From Ruminococcus sp. (GTDB taxonomy: Bacteria > Bacillota > Clostridia > Oscillospirales > Ruminococcaceae), in NCBI GenBank assembly GCA_017462565.1, contig JAFTQW010000029.1:1-64000 (forward strand): a stretch of DNA of 64,000 bases, written 5' to 3'. Of this stretch, positions 1-9,958 are shown one piece after another (within the stretch, counting starts at the first letter, position 1; the number at the start of each line of letters is the position of its first letter). The notes beneath the pieces were generated by a model. That model saw only the letters and a list, made by a program, of their open reading frames with translations. It ran no database searches and was not told the DNA's origin. A program made the translations under genes and the position numbers.

Positions 1-92
1 ATATCTTCAAGCTTATGTCGGATATTTCCGTATCTCGTCCTCCTCGGATCTGTTAGTTCGGAAAGCCGTTCTGTTAATCTTTCTATCTTCAT
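1..92 (-). CDS. ISAs1-family transposase, N-terminus (cut by window edge)
   Basis: The minus frame reads in from ATG at 90-92 and stays open to the edge, giving about 30 residues. They contain LTDPRRTRYGNIRHKLEDI, the charged N-terminal motif of ISAs1-type DDE transposases (DPR...RHKL.DI). The ORF starts ten bases after the shortened gene at 102-416, as expected for an IS inserted into that gene's 3' end. The family call rests on this short segment only; the catalytic domain is outside the window. Confidence 0.55.
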   Translation of the reverse strand, partial: MKIERLTERLSELTDPRRTRYGNIRHKLED

Positions 93-101
93 TCTTCTAT
101 T

Positions 102-416
102 TTACCACTTTTCTGATAAAATGTAAATGCTGTTGCCGTGGTCGTTTTCCTCACAGCCCTTGACAGCAAACATACGCTCATCCTCACAGAGCCAGAGCTG
201 GACATAGACTACATCCTCCAGACCGTTGATACAGGCTGTGTTGAAGGTAATGTTTCCATTTCTGATCACAACCGCAGGATCACGCAGGTAAGCAAACAAT
301 TCCTTGCGGACAACCACAAATTTATAGCTGCCGAAGGCTTTTTCAATTTCCTGCCTGCGCAGTTCCTTCGCCGTGGCAAGCTCTTCATCTGTAATCTCTT
401 CACTCGGTCAATTCAT
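102..416 (-). pseudogene. Element-type hypothetical gene, nonsense at codon 3 and 3' end lost to an IS
   Basis: Reading from ATG 416 the frame gives MN, then TGA, then PSEEITDEELATAKELRR and continues in-frame through VVVRKELFAYLRDP and INGLEDVVYVQLWLCEDER to an abrupt ending YILSEKW at 102. The ATG lies inside the last codons of the upstream gene (stop at 400), a normal coupled arrangement. The stop at codon 3 would be CGA (Arg) before one C-to-T change. The odd last residues sit at the edge of the ISAs1-type element, so the original C-terminus was probably replaced. I do not recognise its function; the sequence resembles small proteins of gut Firmicute mobile elements. Confidence 0.5.
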
Positions 417-675
417 CTGCTCCGTCATGATTCTCCCCTCCTTCCATAATTGCTTCAGCTTCCTCCATCAGCTCTGCAAGCGTCTTAGAGGAAAGTACAT
501 TCATTTCTTCAATCACTTTCGCCGATCTGAGAACATCCCAGTTTCCGCTGTAGTGCTGCTGTGTCAGCAGACTTCCGTGGGCAATTGACAGAATCGGCGT
601 TCCGAAAGTTGCTGCCCATGAGGGAGGATATACTTTCAGCGTTTCTTGAACTACGATTTCTTCCTTGTTTTTCAT
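400..675 (-). CDS. Small hypothetical protein (91 aa)
   Basis: The chosen start is ATG 675 (MKNKEEIVVQETLKVYPPSW) rather than the longer frame at 759, because the region above 675 reads better on the plus strand as another gene's tail. The product is acidic at its C-terminus (GGENHDGADELTE), with no signal peptide or membrane segment. It overlaps the broken gene at 102-416 by 17 bases, so the two were probably co-expressed. The family is not recognised. Its neighbours are remnants of mobile elements, so it is likely element cargo. Confidence 0.4.
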   Translation of the reverse strand: MKNKEEIVVQETLKVYPPSWAATFGTPILSIAHGSLLTQQHYSGNWDVLRSAKVIEEMNVLSSKTLAELMEEAEAIMEGGENHDGADELTE

Positions 676-843
676 GGTTTGGCACCGACAGAAATCATCT
701 ATCAGATTGCTTTGCACTTCATCCTTGATTTTGACAAAGAAGGCAAAATTGACAAGCATAATCTCAGGCAGTTTGATTCCTTGCCTTATGCAAAAGAAGG
801 GACGTTAGAAGAAAAACTTGACTCGATTTTCAGCAACAACTAA
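646..843 (+). pseudogene. C-terminal fragment of an unrecognised protein
   Basis: From about 694 the frame has good coding character (IIYQIALHFILDFDKEGKID, then LPYAKEGTLEEKLDSIF) and stops at 841-843, 18 bases before the start of the DUF262 gene. The first dozen residues overlap the oppositely oriented gene at 400-675 and look like junction sequence. It is probably the 3' end of a gene that once preceded the DUF262 gene in the same operon. Function unknown. Confidence 0.35.
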
Positions 844-861
844 TTGAATTGGAAGTGGCTA

Positions 862-2664
862 ATGATGATAGGAGAAAAATTTACATTGATGCAGTATTCG
901 GTCAGTGCCATTCTTGGACTGATCGAGGCGGGTCAATTTGTCATTCCTGAAATACAGCGTCCTTTTGTCTGGAAACGCAGTCAGGTGCGTGATCTGATCG
1001 ACTCGCTGTATAAGGGCTATCCGACCGGCTACATCATTACATGGAAGAACCCCGACGTGAAAACAAAGGACGGTATGGTTGCCGGAGGAAAGCACGTTCT
1101 GATTGATGGACAGCAACGAGTAACTGCATTGATGGCTGCTATTTCAGGATTGGAAGTACTTGACGAGGATTTTAACAGAGATAGAGTCAAAATCGCCTTT
1201 AACCCGCTGGCAACCGATCCTACTAAAAGATTTGAAGTGCAGGACGCTTCGCATTTAAAGGACAAAAAGTGGATTCCGGACATTTCTGTAATCTTCAAAC
1301 CCGACTTCAAGCAGAGAGCTTTTGAAAATCAGTATGCATCACTGAATGAGGGCGTAGATCTCGATGAGGTTTCCGAGGAACTTACCAAGCTCAAGGCAAT
1401 CGCCAATCGTCAGATTGGTGTCATCGAGCTGGATCACACTTTGGAAATTGACGAGGTTACAGAAATCTTTATCCGCATCAATTCAAAGGGAACTCCGCTT
1501 AGTCAGTCCGATTTCGTTATATCGAAAATGGCAGCAGATACATCTCATAACGGTAATGTTCTCCGTAAAGTGGTTGACTATTTCTGCCATCTTGCAGTGA
1601 AACCCGATTTCTATCTGCAGGTGCAGAAGGATACTGAATTTGCAGCCACACCTTATGCGCAGAAAATTAAATGGCTTTCAAAGGACAATGAGGATATCTA
1701 CGATCCCGATTATGGTGATATGCTACGAGTCGCTTTCATGTACAGCTTTACAGAGGTAGACTTTCCGATATGGTCAGTCTGCTTTCGGGACGTGATTTTG
1801 AAACGAGAGAATTCAAAGAGGAGATCGTTGAGGAATCCTACAAGAGACTTGATGAGGGCATACAAGCATTCATCAATGAGTACCACTTTGCACAGTTTAT
1901 TCTTGCAATAAAGGGAGCAGACTTTAAATCCAGCAAACTGCTGAATTCGAAAATGACGCTTGACTTTGCATATTATCTGTTTCTGAAGCTGTCAAATGAT
2001 GCTTCGATCCCCCAAAATCAGGTGAAGCGTTATGTTCAGAAATGGTATGTCCTCTCTACTTTGACTGGACGATATATCGGCTCACCAGAGACTGTTATGA
2101 GCCGCGTCATCCGAAACATTGAAGAGAAGGGCTTTCTCACGTTCTTTAGTGAAATTGAACGGTCTGTGCTTCCAGATACATTCTGGGAAGTTACCCTTCC
2201 TCAGAATCTCGAAACATCCTCGGTAAACAGTCCTGCGTTCAACACATTCCTTGCTACGCAGATTAACATGAACAAGACATGGCACGATGATATCTGATCT
2301 TCTGAACATCTCCGGTGATGTGCATCATATCTTCCCAAAGGCATATTTAAAGTTCAATGGCGTTACATCGAGATCGCACTATAATCAGGTGGCAAACTAC
2401 ACCTACCTTGATACGCAGGTGAACAAGGCAATCGGTGATGATGCTCCTGCTGTCTATTTCAAAACTGTTATGGAGCAGTTTGATTCAGGAACAGCAGAGA
2501 TTGGCAACATTATGAGCATGGATGCACTTAATGAAAACATTGCAGAAAATGCTCTACCTCCTGAAATCATAATGTCGAATGTTCAAACGTCCCCAACTTG
2601 TGTAAACAGTTGTCCGGCAGCGGACGCTAGCAAGAATAGGATCTGGATGGCATATACAGGATGA
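862..2664 (+). pseudogene. DUF262/GmrSD-like protein with C-terminal HNH-type segment, two frameshifts
   Basis: The N-terminal frame carries the DUF262 signature: IPEIQRPFVWKRSQV, the LIDSLYKGYPTGYI stretch and VLIDGQQRVTALMA. DUF262 is the nucleotide-hydrolysing half of GmrSD-type modification-dependent restriction enzymes. Near 1760 the reading frame moves (VSLLSGRDFETREFKEEI continues the family sequence), and near 2280 it moves again, entering GDVHHIFPKAYLKFNG, the HNH-like DUF1524 motif. After about 2590 the family sequence is lost. ATG 862 is preferred over the TTG at 844 because GGAAGTGG lies just upstream. Each segment is recognisable, so this is one gene broken by two indels. As it stands it cannot make the whole enzyme. 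It would have been a type IV-like defence protein in a decayed island. Confidence 0.75.
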
Positions 2665-2854
2665 AAACGAGGATGCGCTCATCCTAGTAAGTGATAACTA
2701 TTTGGAGAGAAATCCACGTTACGCCAGAGCTAAATCGAACGGCATTATGCAGGAAAGAACTGATATACTTGTATTTGATTATGATACGGATACGCATAAG
2801 CACTTCGGCTCTGAGAGTGACTCCCACTTTAGACTGACTGATTTTCATAAATGA
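2604..2854 (+). pseudogene. C-terminal remnant following the DUF262 gene
   Basis: A third frame is open from 2604 to TGA 2852-2854 and has clear coding character (ENEDALILVSDNYLERNPRY, then NGIMQERTDILVFDYD and SHFRLTDFHK). It overlaps the tail of the last DUF262 frame, so the join around 2590-2610 is a deletion or insertion scar. I do not recognise the family. It has no start codon and no ribosome site. Confidence 0.4.
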
Positions 2855-3380
2855 TATAAACGATAGGACGTTTTCCAGTTCCGGCAAAAACGCTTTTGCA
2901 GGCTGACTTTTAGCAAACGATGAAGAATCCATACGCTTTAACGACGTAAACAGACGAAGTGCGGAGATAACCACACGTCGTTGCGATGTCACCCTTGACA
3001 GCTTGACATCTCCGTTGACAAAATAGACTGCCTACAGCGTGCATCCACGCTTTTCACACTTCGCCTTATCGTCTGTTACCGTTTTCCACACTGCGTATTC
3101 CGGTAAAACGCACAAGGAAAACGTTAACACGCTGAAGGAAAGCACTGACAAGTTAAACACAAGTCAATGTTTGGGCGGGTACAGATATTTTCACTCGCTA
3201 AACCGTTACGGTTTTAATTGCTAAAGTGCCGATATACACACAGTCCACAGAGATGATTTTTACTTCAATTCTCTGGGGATTGTTTTGTCCGTTCTATTTT
3301 TTACTTCTGCGCTTGTTTCTTACTGGTCTGTTTTTTACCTTTTGTGCTTGCATTGTGTGCTTCGATGTCCACACCGATAT
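2855..3380. other. Non-coding gap
   Basis: No convincing gene on either strand; the open frames here lack ribosome sites and family features. An imperfect stem (TCCACAGAGA ... TCTCTGGGGA) lies near 3243-3281. The T-rich plus strand after it (3289-3340) could form a terminator, but no plus-strand gene ends there. Confidence 0.4.
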
Positions 3381-4442
3381 CTAATTCTGAATGTTTTGTT
3401 CCTTATCTAATTCTTCTACACTACCATGTTTGGAAATAGACATCTTTCTTCCCCAAATATCACGAACCGGAGTTACCAATGGTAATTTTATGTTTTCAAC
3501 ATTGAAAAATGCTTGATCAAAAATGGAAGACGGTTCATCAAGATATTCTTTTGATAGCCTAATAATTTCTTCCATAATCCAGTCTGGAACCGAATAATCT
3601 ATAAGATTATTATTAGACTGTAACGAAGCTATAATGCTATTTATATCTTGATTTGAAAATGCTTTTTGAACTTTAGGTTTATCAGGAAGTATGACTGCTT
3701 GAATATCTGCAATTAACTGTCTTGCCTCGTCCTTTTGTTCTTCATAATACAAATCAATTCAGGGACAATTACGAACATTATATGCAGTGAGTTCATTATC
3801 AATTTGCCGAGTCTCCAAATCATAAGATCCGATTCTGTGGAATACTTTGCCTTTCTTAGGCAAAGCTGGTTTTTCGACAAATTCTAAAATCGTATCTACA
3901 AGAATCGGTCTTAATTGAGCTATTACATCTTTTCTTGTTTTTTGATCAAATGAAAAATGTGTAACTCGTTGATGCTCCAAATCAAACGGCAATTCATCAA
4001 TAGAACCATAATCCGTATTAATAAAACAAATGATTCGCTTCCATCCAAGCCGTTTAACTGCATATCCTAGCTCAATCAACACATTAGGATTGGATGTATA
4101 TTTTATTGCGCTTTTCTTTCCTTTTTCATCAATAGAACTTGTGTTGTTTTTCTCGTCGCAATCTATATCAGTCTCCTCGTCAAGAGCAAAACACTGATAT
4201 TTATTCACAAGACTCACATCAGCAATAAATAAATCACACTCATCTATTTTAGAAAGAATAGTTTGAGGAATAGGCGGAGCTCCAGTCAATCCTTTTGTAT
4301 CTCGATCTGCCACAAATGTTATTCCATTGACTGAGGAACTAACCTTGTTAATAGCTTCGTCTATACAATCTTGAATAAGATATCTCGTCCTATTACCTGG
4401 CAAATCGGACTGCCAAGAATAAAATACTTTAAACTCTCTCAT
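3381..4442 (-). pseudogene. TIR-like putative nucleotide-binding defence protein with an in-frame TGA
   Basis: From ATG 4442 the frame gives FKVFYSWQSDLPGNRTR, VADRDTKGLTGAPPIPQTIL, IDECDLFIADVSLV, PNVLIELGYAVKRLGWKRII and LPFDLEHQRVTHFSF. This matches a family of TIR/nucleotide-binding-like proteins found near restriction and abortive-infection genes. After NCP a TGA (3759-3761) interrupts, but the same frame continues immediately as IDLYYEEQKDEARQL and runs 120 more codons to TAA, with conserved-looking sequence. The natural reading is one ~350-residue protein with a single nonsense mutation (CGA to TGA). The 231-residue first part may still fold. The internal ATG/TTG starts after the stop have no ribosome site. 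The TIR assignment is by motif resemblance and is not proven. Confidence 0.6.
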
Positions 4443-4569
4443 TTTTCTCACCATCGATTAATTTGTGTTTTCTTTTTTCACCCTCATCCAAATGCTATGT
4501 GTTTTTCTTCATCACATCACCACATCATACACAGCACCCGAATCAATGTGAAATAGCTATTTCTCTTTT

Positions 4570-4713
4570 TTACGTTTTTTGATACATAAGGCGCAGGCAG
4601 TTATTTCCAGCCACATAGCTAACATCGCTATCATGGTTCCGGCGGATTTCCAGAGCCTGTGTTAATGAACTCTGGAGATCATCGCCGGATATAAACGCAA
4701 CTTGTAAAGTTGC
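4570..4713 (-). pseudogene. C-terminal coding remnant of unknown family
   Basis: The minus strand reads ATLQVAFISGDDLQSSLTQ, ALEIRRNHDSDVSYVAG and NNCLRLMYQKT before a TAA at 4570-4572. The composition is protein-like, but upstream the frame closes within a few codons and there is no start. It lies directly downstream of alr. I treat it as the tail of a deleted gene; the family is not recognised. Confidence 0.3.
4697..4713 (-). terminator. Possible terminator of polysaccharide locus A
   Basis: Minus strand GCAACTT-TAC-AAGTTGC followed by GTTTATAT, 13 bases after the alr stop. The stem is short and the T-run poor, so termination would be weak. Confidence 0.35.
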
Positions 4714-4725
4714 ATTTATGCATTT

Positions 4726-5838
4726 TTAATCAACATAAATCCGATCGACACGTTTATTGATCCCACAAATCACTTCATATCCTATTGTACCATAAAGATG
4801 AGCGAGATCATCAGCAGTAATCACTTCGTTTCCACTTTTTCCGATAAGAACAACCTCTGTATTCAATTCAACATTTGGAATGTTCGTAACATCAACCATC
4901 ATCTGATCCATACAAACACGTCCAACTATAGGGGCTTTCCTTCCATTAATAAGAACCCATCCCTTATTTAAAAGTAAACGTGAATAACCATCAGCATAAC
5001 CTGTTGGAATTGTCGCAATTATCATGGGTTTAGTCACTACAAAAGAACGACCATATCCTATGGTATCACCTGAATTCACGGTTTTCACCATACTAACAAC
5101 TGATTTCCATGTCAGTACAGGTTCAATCTCTGTAGGTAGCGTATTCAAGTAATCTGGTTTTAATCCATATAGAATGATTCCAAGACGCGCAAGACAAGAA
5201 TGCTTTGATTGATGCCAAAGGCCCCCGGCGGAATTCATACAATGACAGTAAGGAAGATTAAGATCTGCTATTCTGTCACAAAGAGCGTCAAACTTACTAA
5301 TCTGTTTTCTTGTAAATTCCACTTGTTCAGGTGTATCGGCAACACATAGATGAGTAAATACGCCTTCCAACTTCAGTTTATTTGCATACTCTCGTATTAT
5401 ATGCTCACAATAATCAGTATCATCAGCATTCAATCCAATTCTTCGCATTCCTGTATCAATAGCGAATTGACACTTAATAGGAAGATTTAGTTCTGTTATT
5501 CTTTCAGCATAATCTTCAGAAAGCAATGCTTGTGTTATGTCATATTGGAGCAATTCGTTAGCACGTTTTGTAGGTGTATATCCGAGAATAAGTATCATTC
5601 CCTCGACACCTGCAATTCTGATATGTATTGCTTCATCGATATTTGAGACAGCAAAATAATGCACACCACTATCAGACAATACCTTTCCTATAATACAATC
5701 ACCGTGACCGTAAGCATCTGCTTTTACAACAGCCATAATATTCATATTATTGGAAATATGCGCTTTATATGTATAATAATTGTTTATAAGGTTTTTTCGA
5801 GATATCTCAACCCATGAACGCAATGTACTGTTTATCAT
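4726..5838 (-). CDS. alr: Alanine racemase
   Basis: PLP-dependent interconversion of L- and D-alanine for peptidoglycan. The chosen start gives MINSTLRSWVEISRKNL, the usual alanine racemase beginning; the frame is open ten codons further but family proteins start here. The PLP lysine lies in MAVVKADAYGHG (about Lys39), and the C-terminal domain has TIGYGRSF and CMDQMMVDVTNIP. The length (370 aa) is normal. It is the last gene of the minus-strand polysaccharide locus, 63 bases after the flippase. It could therefore be a locus-specific source of D-alanine for polymer decoration, or simply a housekeeping gene transcribed with the locus. Confidence 0.93.
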   Translation of the reverse strand: MINSTLRSWVEISRKNLINNYYTYKAHISNNMNIMAVVKADAYGHGDCIIGKVLSDSGVHYFAVSNIDEAIHIRIAGVEGMILILGYTPTKRANELLQYDITQALLSEDYAERITELNLPIKCQFAIDTGMRRIGLNADDTDYCEHIIREYANKLKLEGVFTHLCVADTPEQVEFTRKQISKFDALCDRIADLNLPYCHCMNSAGGLWHQSKHSCLARLGIILYGLKPDYLNTLPTEIEPVLTWKSVVSMVKTVNSGDTIGYGRSFVVTKPMIIATIPTGYADGYSRLLLNKGWVLINGRKAPIVGRVCMDQMMVDVTNIPNVELNTEVVLIGKSGNEVITADDLAHLYGTIGYEVICGINKRVDRIYVD

Positions 5839-5901
5839 TTTTCTCCACTTCTTCATCCTTTTGAACACATTGCCTTTTTAGTCTGTCAACATAGTTTTGA
5901 C

Positions 5902-7395
5902 TTATGATTTTTGTCTTCTAAGCAGTATAATGGTGCTTTTGAATTGCTGCCTATAAAAAACAGTATTTATAATTATACTGACCAGCATTACAATTGCTGA
6001 AGTTTTACATGCAAATATCGTCCATTCAAAATAAGTATTGCATTTGCTAGTCAATATTGAAGAAACTGCAAACGATATCACTCCTATTAGAGTATCAGTA
6101 ATCATATACTTTACAAAAAACAATTCAGATCTACAAATAATGTTTTTTCGAAGATACCATACAAAATAACAAGTATGATATAGCATCGCAATTAGTGTCC
6201 CAGCAGCTACTCCAATCAATCCAAACTTATAAACGGCCGAAACAGTAATAATAACATTTAAAGCTGCTGAAATGTATGCACCGTTTTGTGTCTCCTTAAA
6301 ATGACCTGCGGCCTTAATCATACGAAAATAAGGAATTCGTAAGCATTGAACTGCATAGGCAAGAACCAAAAGCACGCCGAATGCTGGGGCTATATAATTA
6401 GCATCTGTAATACCTCGCGTATAAACCGACACAAAAGGTACTATGCAAATAGCTGCTATGGAAAAAACCATTGTCACTATCGTGTGAATAATCCATTCAA
6501 CAGCACTAAAAGTTGAGAGTAACTTTTCTTTTTCATTCCTTGCAATCATATTTCCAAAAAAGGACTCTAAGCCAGTGGCAGCTGTCATGATAATTTGCTG
6601 AACGCCAAAAGTTACATTATAATAAACAGAGTAGATTGAAATGTTTTCCATAGTTGAAAATAGAGTAAGAACAGCAACATCAATATTTTGACATACTACG
6701 GCTGCCAAATGCTGAGAAAAGCCATTCCATTTTTGCTTTATTGGCTCTCCTTGAACTTCTATTTTAGTATTAATCTTATAATGATGTCGAACATAAATCA
6801 TTTGACCGAACGGACGTAATAGGTAAACTACCGCTGTCATCAATTTTACAGCGTGAACAGAAGCTCCAGCTTTCATAAGAAGAACAGCCAAACCCGTATT
6901 GAGGATAATTGTTCCTATTTGCATCAATAATTGTACATAAGACTTTTGATCAGCATTCAATAGTAACTGATTTGTCATGCCAAATAAATATTGGAATAAC
7001 GTACTTATTGAAATAATAACAAGAAGAGATACTGTATACCATGCCCCAAAATCAACTATTGACGGAAATACAACACATAAGACGACTATATAGCAGATAA
7101 ATATATATGCCAGTCTTCGAAAAAATCTTTTAGAAGACTTAATGATACGACTGATTTGGTCATTATCCTTTGACGCAAGAGGTTTATATAAATTTGCTTG
7201 TACAACTGCTCCGACACCCATATCAAGTAATGCTATAAAGCTAAGAAAATGAGTTATGGATGACAATAAGCCATTAACTGATGAGCCATAATATAATAGC
7301 AAATATCGAGGTAAAACAAATCCACAAATAACAGTGACTAATTGTTTTAGTACACCTGTAATTGTATTTAATATCAACTTTTTCTTTCTAGTCAC
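5902..7395 (-). CDS. Polysaccharide flippase (Wzx/MOP superfamily)
   Basis: A 497-residue integral membrane protein with about 12-14 hydrophobic helices and an N-terminus (KLILNTITGVLKQLVTVICG, then LPRYLLLYYG and VNGLLSSI) typical of MOP/Wzx exporters. These move lipid-linked repeat units from the inner to the outer face of the membrane. It sits between a TupA-like ATP-grasp gene and alr, in a locus that also encodes a polymerase and an initiating transferase, so a Wzx/Wzy-dependent route is complete on paper. About 150 bases without a gene separate it from the upstream gene (7396-7545). Confidence 0.88.
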   Translation of the reverse strand: MTRKKKLILNTITGVLKQLVTVICGFVLPRYLLLYYGSSVNGLLSSITHFLSFIALLDMGVGAVVQANLYKPLASKDNDQISRIIKSSKRFFRRLAYIFICYIVVLCVVFPSIVDFGAWYTVSLLVIISISTLFQYLFGMTNQLLLNADQKSYVQLLMQIGTIILNTGLAVLLMKAGASVHAVKLMTAVVYLLRPFGQMIYVRHHYKINTKIEVQGEPIKQKWNGFSQHLAAVVCQNIDVAVLTLFSTMENISIYSVYYNVTFGVQQIIMTAATGLESFFGNMIARNEKEKLLSTFSAVEWIIHTIVTMVFSIAAICIVPFVSVYTRGITDANYIAPAFGVLLVLAYAVQCLRIPYFRMIKAAGHFKETQNGAYISAALNVIITVSAVYKFGLIGVAAGTLIAMLYHTCYFVWYLRKNIICRSELFFVKYMITDTLIGVISFAVSSILTSKCNTYFEWTIFACKTSAIVMLVSIIINTVFYRQQFKSTIILLRRQKS

Positions 7396-7545
7396 GCAAT
7401 ATCACTTCCACCCTTCAATATATTGCTCTCCCAATTAAACCTTGCCACAATCAATATGGCTGTATAATCAAATCGCTGCAAACTTGAGAGCTAATTATTG
7501 TCGCCATGTCAAAAAGCGGCAAGGTTTAGTTGGAATATCAATAGC

Positions 7546-8466
7546 TTAATTGGTAGGAAGCTTTATTAGTTTTCCTATTTCATAATCTGCTTTTATAGGA
7601 TTAAACCTAGTAAAGCCGCTACCATTGAAAAATGTCAGTTCTCCAAACAGTACTTGATTTTCTACTTCATAAAAATCAACACGAAGATGTGGAAAACCAG
7701 AAGACAATTTTTCTGCCAATTCAATCATTAATTCAAAATTATGTGGTTTTGGAGGAAGTACTTCAAATTCTTTATAATCATCACGTGAAAACCACATTGG
7801 TTTCCAATCAAGAGAAACGAAACTAATTCTAGCAGTTTGATGATTCTCCAAACCTTCTGAAAGATATAAGAATTCAACTTTACCATTAAAACAAAAGAAT
7901 TTATAATCCCGCAAACCAGAACTGTTATGATCTTCGATGTATTTTTCGGCAATAATTCGTGGTTTAACATTTTTATATGGCCATTCACGACTTGAATAAT
8001 AGTAATTTCTTTTCAAACTTGCACGAATCTTCCTTGCAGCTGCTTCCATATCTAATACTGACTTATCTCTGCAAATCACAAGACCACCTGAGTCGTGTGT
8101 GCATTTTAGAACAAACTGATTCGGTAATTTATCAAAATCAATATCTTCGAACCTTTCCCACACACCAAGAGTTGGTATAATATAACTATGACCTATTTTT
8201 TTAGCAACATAACTTTTCACTGCATATTTATCAACCATAACCGTATATTCTGGCTTACGATCATATAACTTCAACCATTGCAACTTTTCAGTATATCGAG
8301 TGGGGTTTTCTAAATTAAGATCAATTCCCATTCTTGAACGATATAGTCTTCGTAAATACTCCGCATCATCCATTGTATTATACTTACCTAATTGAGAGAA
8401 ATGAAGAAAACGATAATCTCTATCATAAATAAATCTTATTAATTTTGCCAACTTGTTATTTTGCAT
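7546..8466 (-). CDS. TupA-like ATP-grasp protein of polysaccharide loci
   Basis: A 306-residue protein with the features of the TupA-like ATP-grasp family (Pfam ATPgrasp_TupA): TRYTEKLQWLKLYDRKPEY, then DKYAVKSYVAKKIG, FVLKCTHDSGG (nucleotide loop) and RVDFYEV (metal-binding strand). Members occur in teichuronic acid and exopolysaccharide clusters and are thought to ligate amino acids or act on sugars, but the exact reaction is unsettled. ATG 8466 is chosen because GAAGGAAGG lies just upstream; the longer frame to 8514 lacks this. It overlaps the end of the polymerase gene by 11 bases, suggesting translational coupling. Confidence 0.8.
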   Translation of the reverse strand: MQNNKLAKLIRFIYDRDYRFLHFSQLGKYNTMDDAEYLRRLYRSRMGIDLNLENPTRYTEKLQWLKLYDRKPEYTVMVDKYAVKSYVAKKIGHSYIIPTLGVWERFEDIDFDKLPNQFVLKCTHDSGGLVICRDKSVLDMEAAARKIRASLKRNYYYSSREWPYKNVKPRIIAEKYIEDHNSSGLRDYKFFCFNGKVEFLYLSEGLENHQTARISFVSLDWKPMWFSRDDYKEFEVLPPKPHNFELMIELAEKLSSGFPHLRVDFYEVENQVLFGELTFFNGSGFTRFNPIKADYEIGKLIKLPTN

Positions 8467-9940
8467 AGTTTTTCCTTCCTTCTGTACAACCCGTCTCAAA
8501 TAGATGAATTTCATTGTTTTTCTCGGTCTTTATATTTTTATAGCATAAGAAAAAAACAATATAAATAGGCAAAATGACTTGACAGAAAATCCCTAATACT
8601 ATTTCAATATTATAGGCAACAACTGCTAGAGCACTATAATAAGATATCGCAACATATATAACTCTAAGATGTGAGTTTTCTTCGCTGTAAAACCTTTTTC
8701 CAAATGTTTCACTCAATTTTATAAAGAAAACAGAATAAAGCGGGGCAAGAATGGGCGAAAAATAGTAACAGCCTAGCCCAATTGTTGGTGCGATTTGTCC
8801 AGAACATTCATTTGAATAACAAAAGTATTCATTAATAGTCATGCCATCTATGCCAAATAGAGTCCCACTAAAAGGAATCGAACCAAATATGTCACACAAA
8901 AAATAATGCAATCTTAACGGGAGCCCTCCTTCTAAATTAAAAGATCCAGATACAATGTTCACCCCTGAAAAATAAGCATTTATAGTTCGAATCATCGCCC
9001 CAGTATTTTCATTGGAAGATATTGAAACGCGTATTACTAAATATAGCATAATAGTAATCATGGCTATTATTAATGGTTTAAAAATTACATCTGGTCTTTT
9101 ACCTTGTATTACAATAAACAAAGAAGCAATTAAAAATAAATAATGGAAGCTGACAGCTATACTTCCACTTACATATAAGAAAGGGAGCAGACATACTAAA
9201 ATAGCAAGTGATTTTCTTAATACCCCTTCTTTTCTTTGCAGAACGGTAACTAAACACATAGGAATTAGTAATTTAAGAATTTTAAATAAATAATTAGATG
9301 ATACCAGAGATAGTTTTTTTACAAAATTTACACCATATTTTCTAACCAAATAGTTTTGTTCAGGCGGGATTTTTCCAGTTTTAATCATATCAAAAATAGT
9401 AGTATAACTTTGCAGGACTTCTGGTGTTATATGGTTCAATATCAATCCGACTAGGATCAAGGCAAATGTAATTACAGATAATCTTTTATAAACCGTTGCT
9501 TTGTAAGGTTGACTTAATTTCACACTTATTTTTTCAGTATTTCTTATCGAAACATTCAAGGATATTGCAATTGCAATAGTTTCATATGCCATTAATAGTA
9601 TTGCCTTTGGAGTGTTTGACACCGAGTTATATTCTATAACTTCATAGTATCCATAAATTATATATAACAGCGGAAGAATCACAAGTCTCAGCAAGCTGAT
9701 AGAATAATAAATAAATATTCCAATATTCGGCGTTTCTGTTACTATTCGCGTCTTATTGATCAACAATGAAAATAAATAGCTAAATGGCAAGAACGGGAGT
9801 AGTTTATATCCTTGTTGACCATCAAAAAAGATGTATAAAGTTGAAACAACTCCTGCTGCCAGTGAAACTGTACACAGCGCAAAAAAATAATAACCATATA
9901 GCGTATTATTTAACGCTGTGGTTGATTTAACTTGATACAT
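8456..9940 (-). CDS. O-antigen/exopolysaccharide polymerase-like membrane protein (Wzy-like)
   Basis: A 494-residue protein with about 12 predicted membrane helices and a long loop after the middle helices (roughly residues 310-390). This is the layout of Wzy-type polymerases that join repeat units outside the membrane. Sequence identity within this family is low, so the call rests on topology, size and context between glycosyltransferases and the flippase. The gene begins 18 bases after the upstream glycosyltransferase and overlaps the next gene. Confidence 0.7.
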   Translation of the reverse strand: MYQVKSTTALNNTLYGYYFFALCTVSLAAGVVSTLYIFFDGQQGYKLLPFLPFSYLFSLLINKTRIVTETPNIGIFIYYSISLLRLVILPLLYIIYGYYEVIEYNSVSNTPKAILLMAYETIAIAISLNVSIRNTEKISVKLSQPYKATVYKRLSVITFALILVGLILNHITPEVLQSYTTIFDMIKTGKIPPEQNYLVRKYGVNFVKKLSLVSSNYLFKILKLLIPMCLVTVLQRKEGVLRKSLAILVCLLPFLYVSGSIAVSFHYLFLIASLFIVIQGKRPDVIFKPLIIAMITIMLYLVIRVSISSNENTGAMIRTINAYFSGVNIVSGSFNLEGGLPLRLHYFLCDIFGSIPFSGTLFGIDGMTINEYFCYSNECSGQIAPTIGLGCYYFSPILAPLYSVFFIKLSETFGKRFYSEENSHLRVIYVAISYYSALAVVAYNIEIVLGIFCQVILPIYIVFFLCYKNIKTEKNNEIHLFETGCTEGRKNYAK

Positions 9941-9958
9941 CTCATCATCTCGCTTTCA

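Noticed and set aside
2684..2992. 102-residue minus frame
   Set aside because: It covers the antisense of the plus-strand remnant ending at 2854 and has no domain.
4371..4556. Plus-strand 61-residue frame at the start of the TIR-like gene
   Set aside because: No ribosome site; composition is that of the opposite strand of a coding region and its leader.
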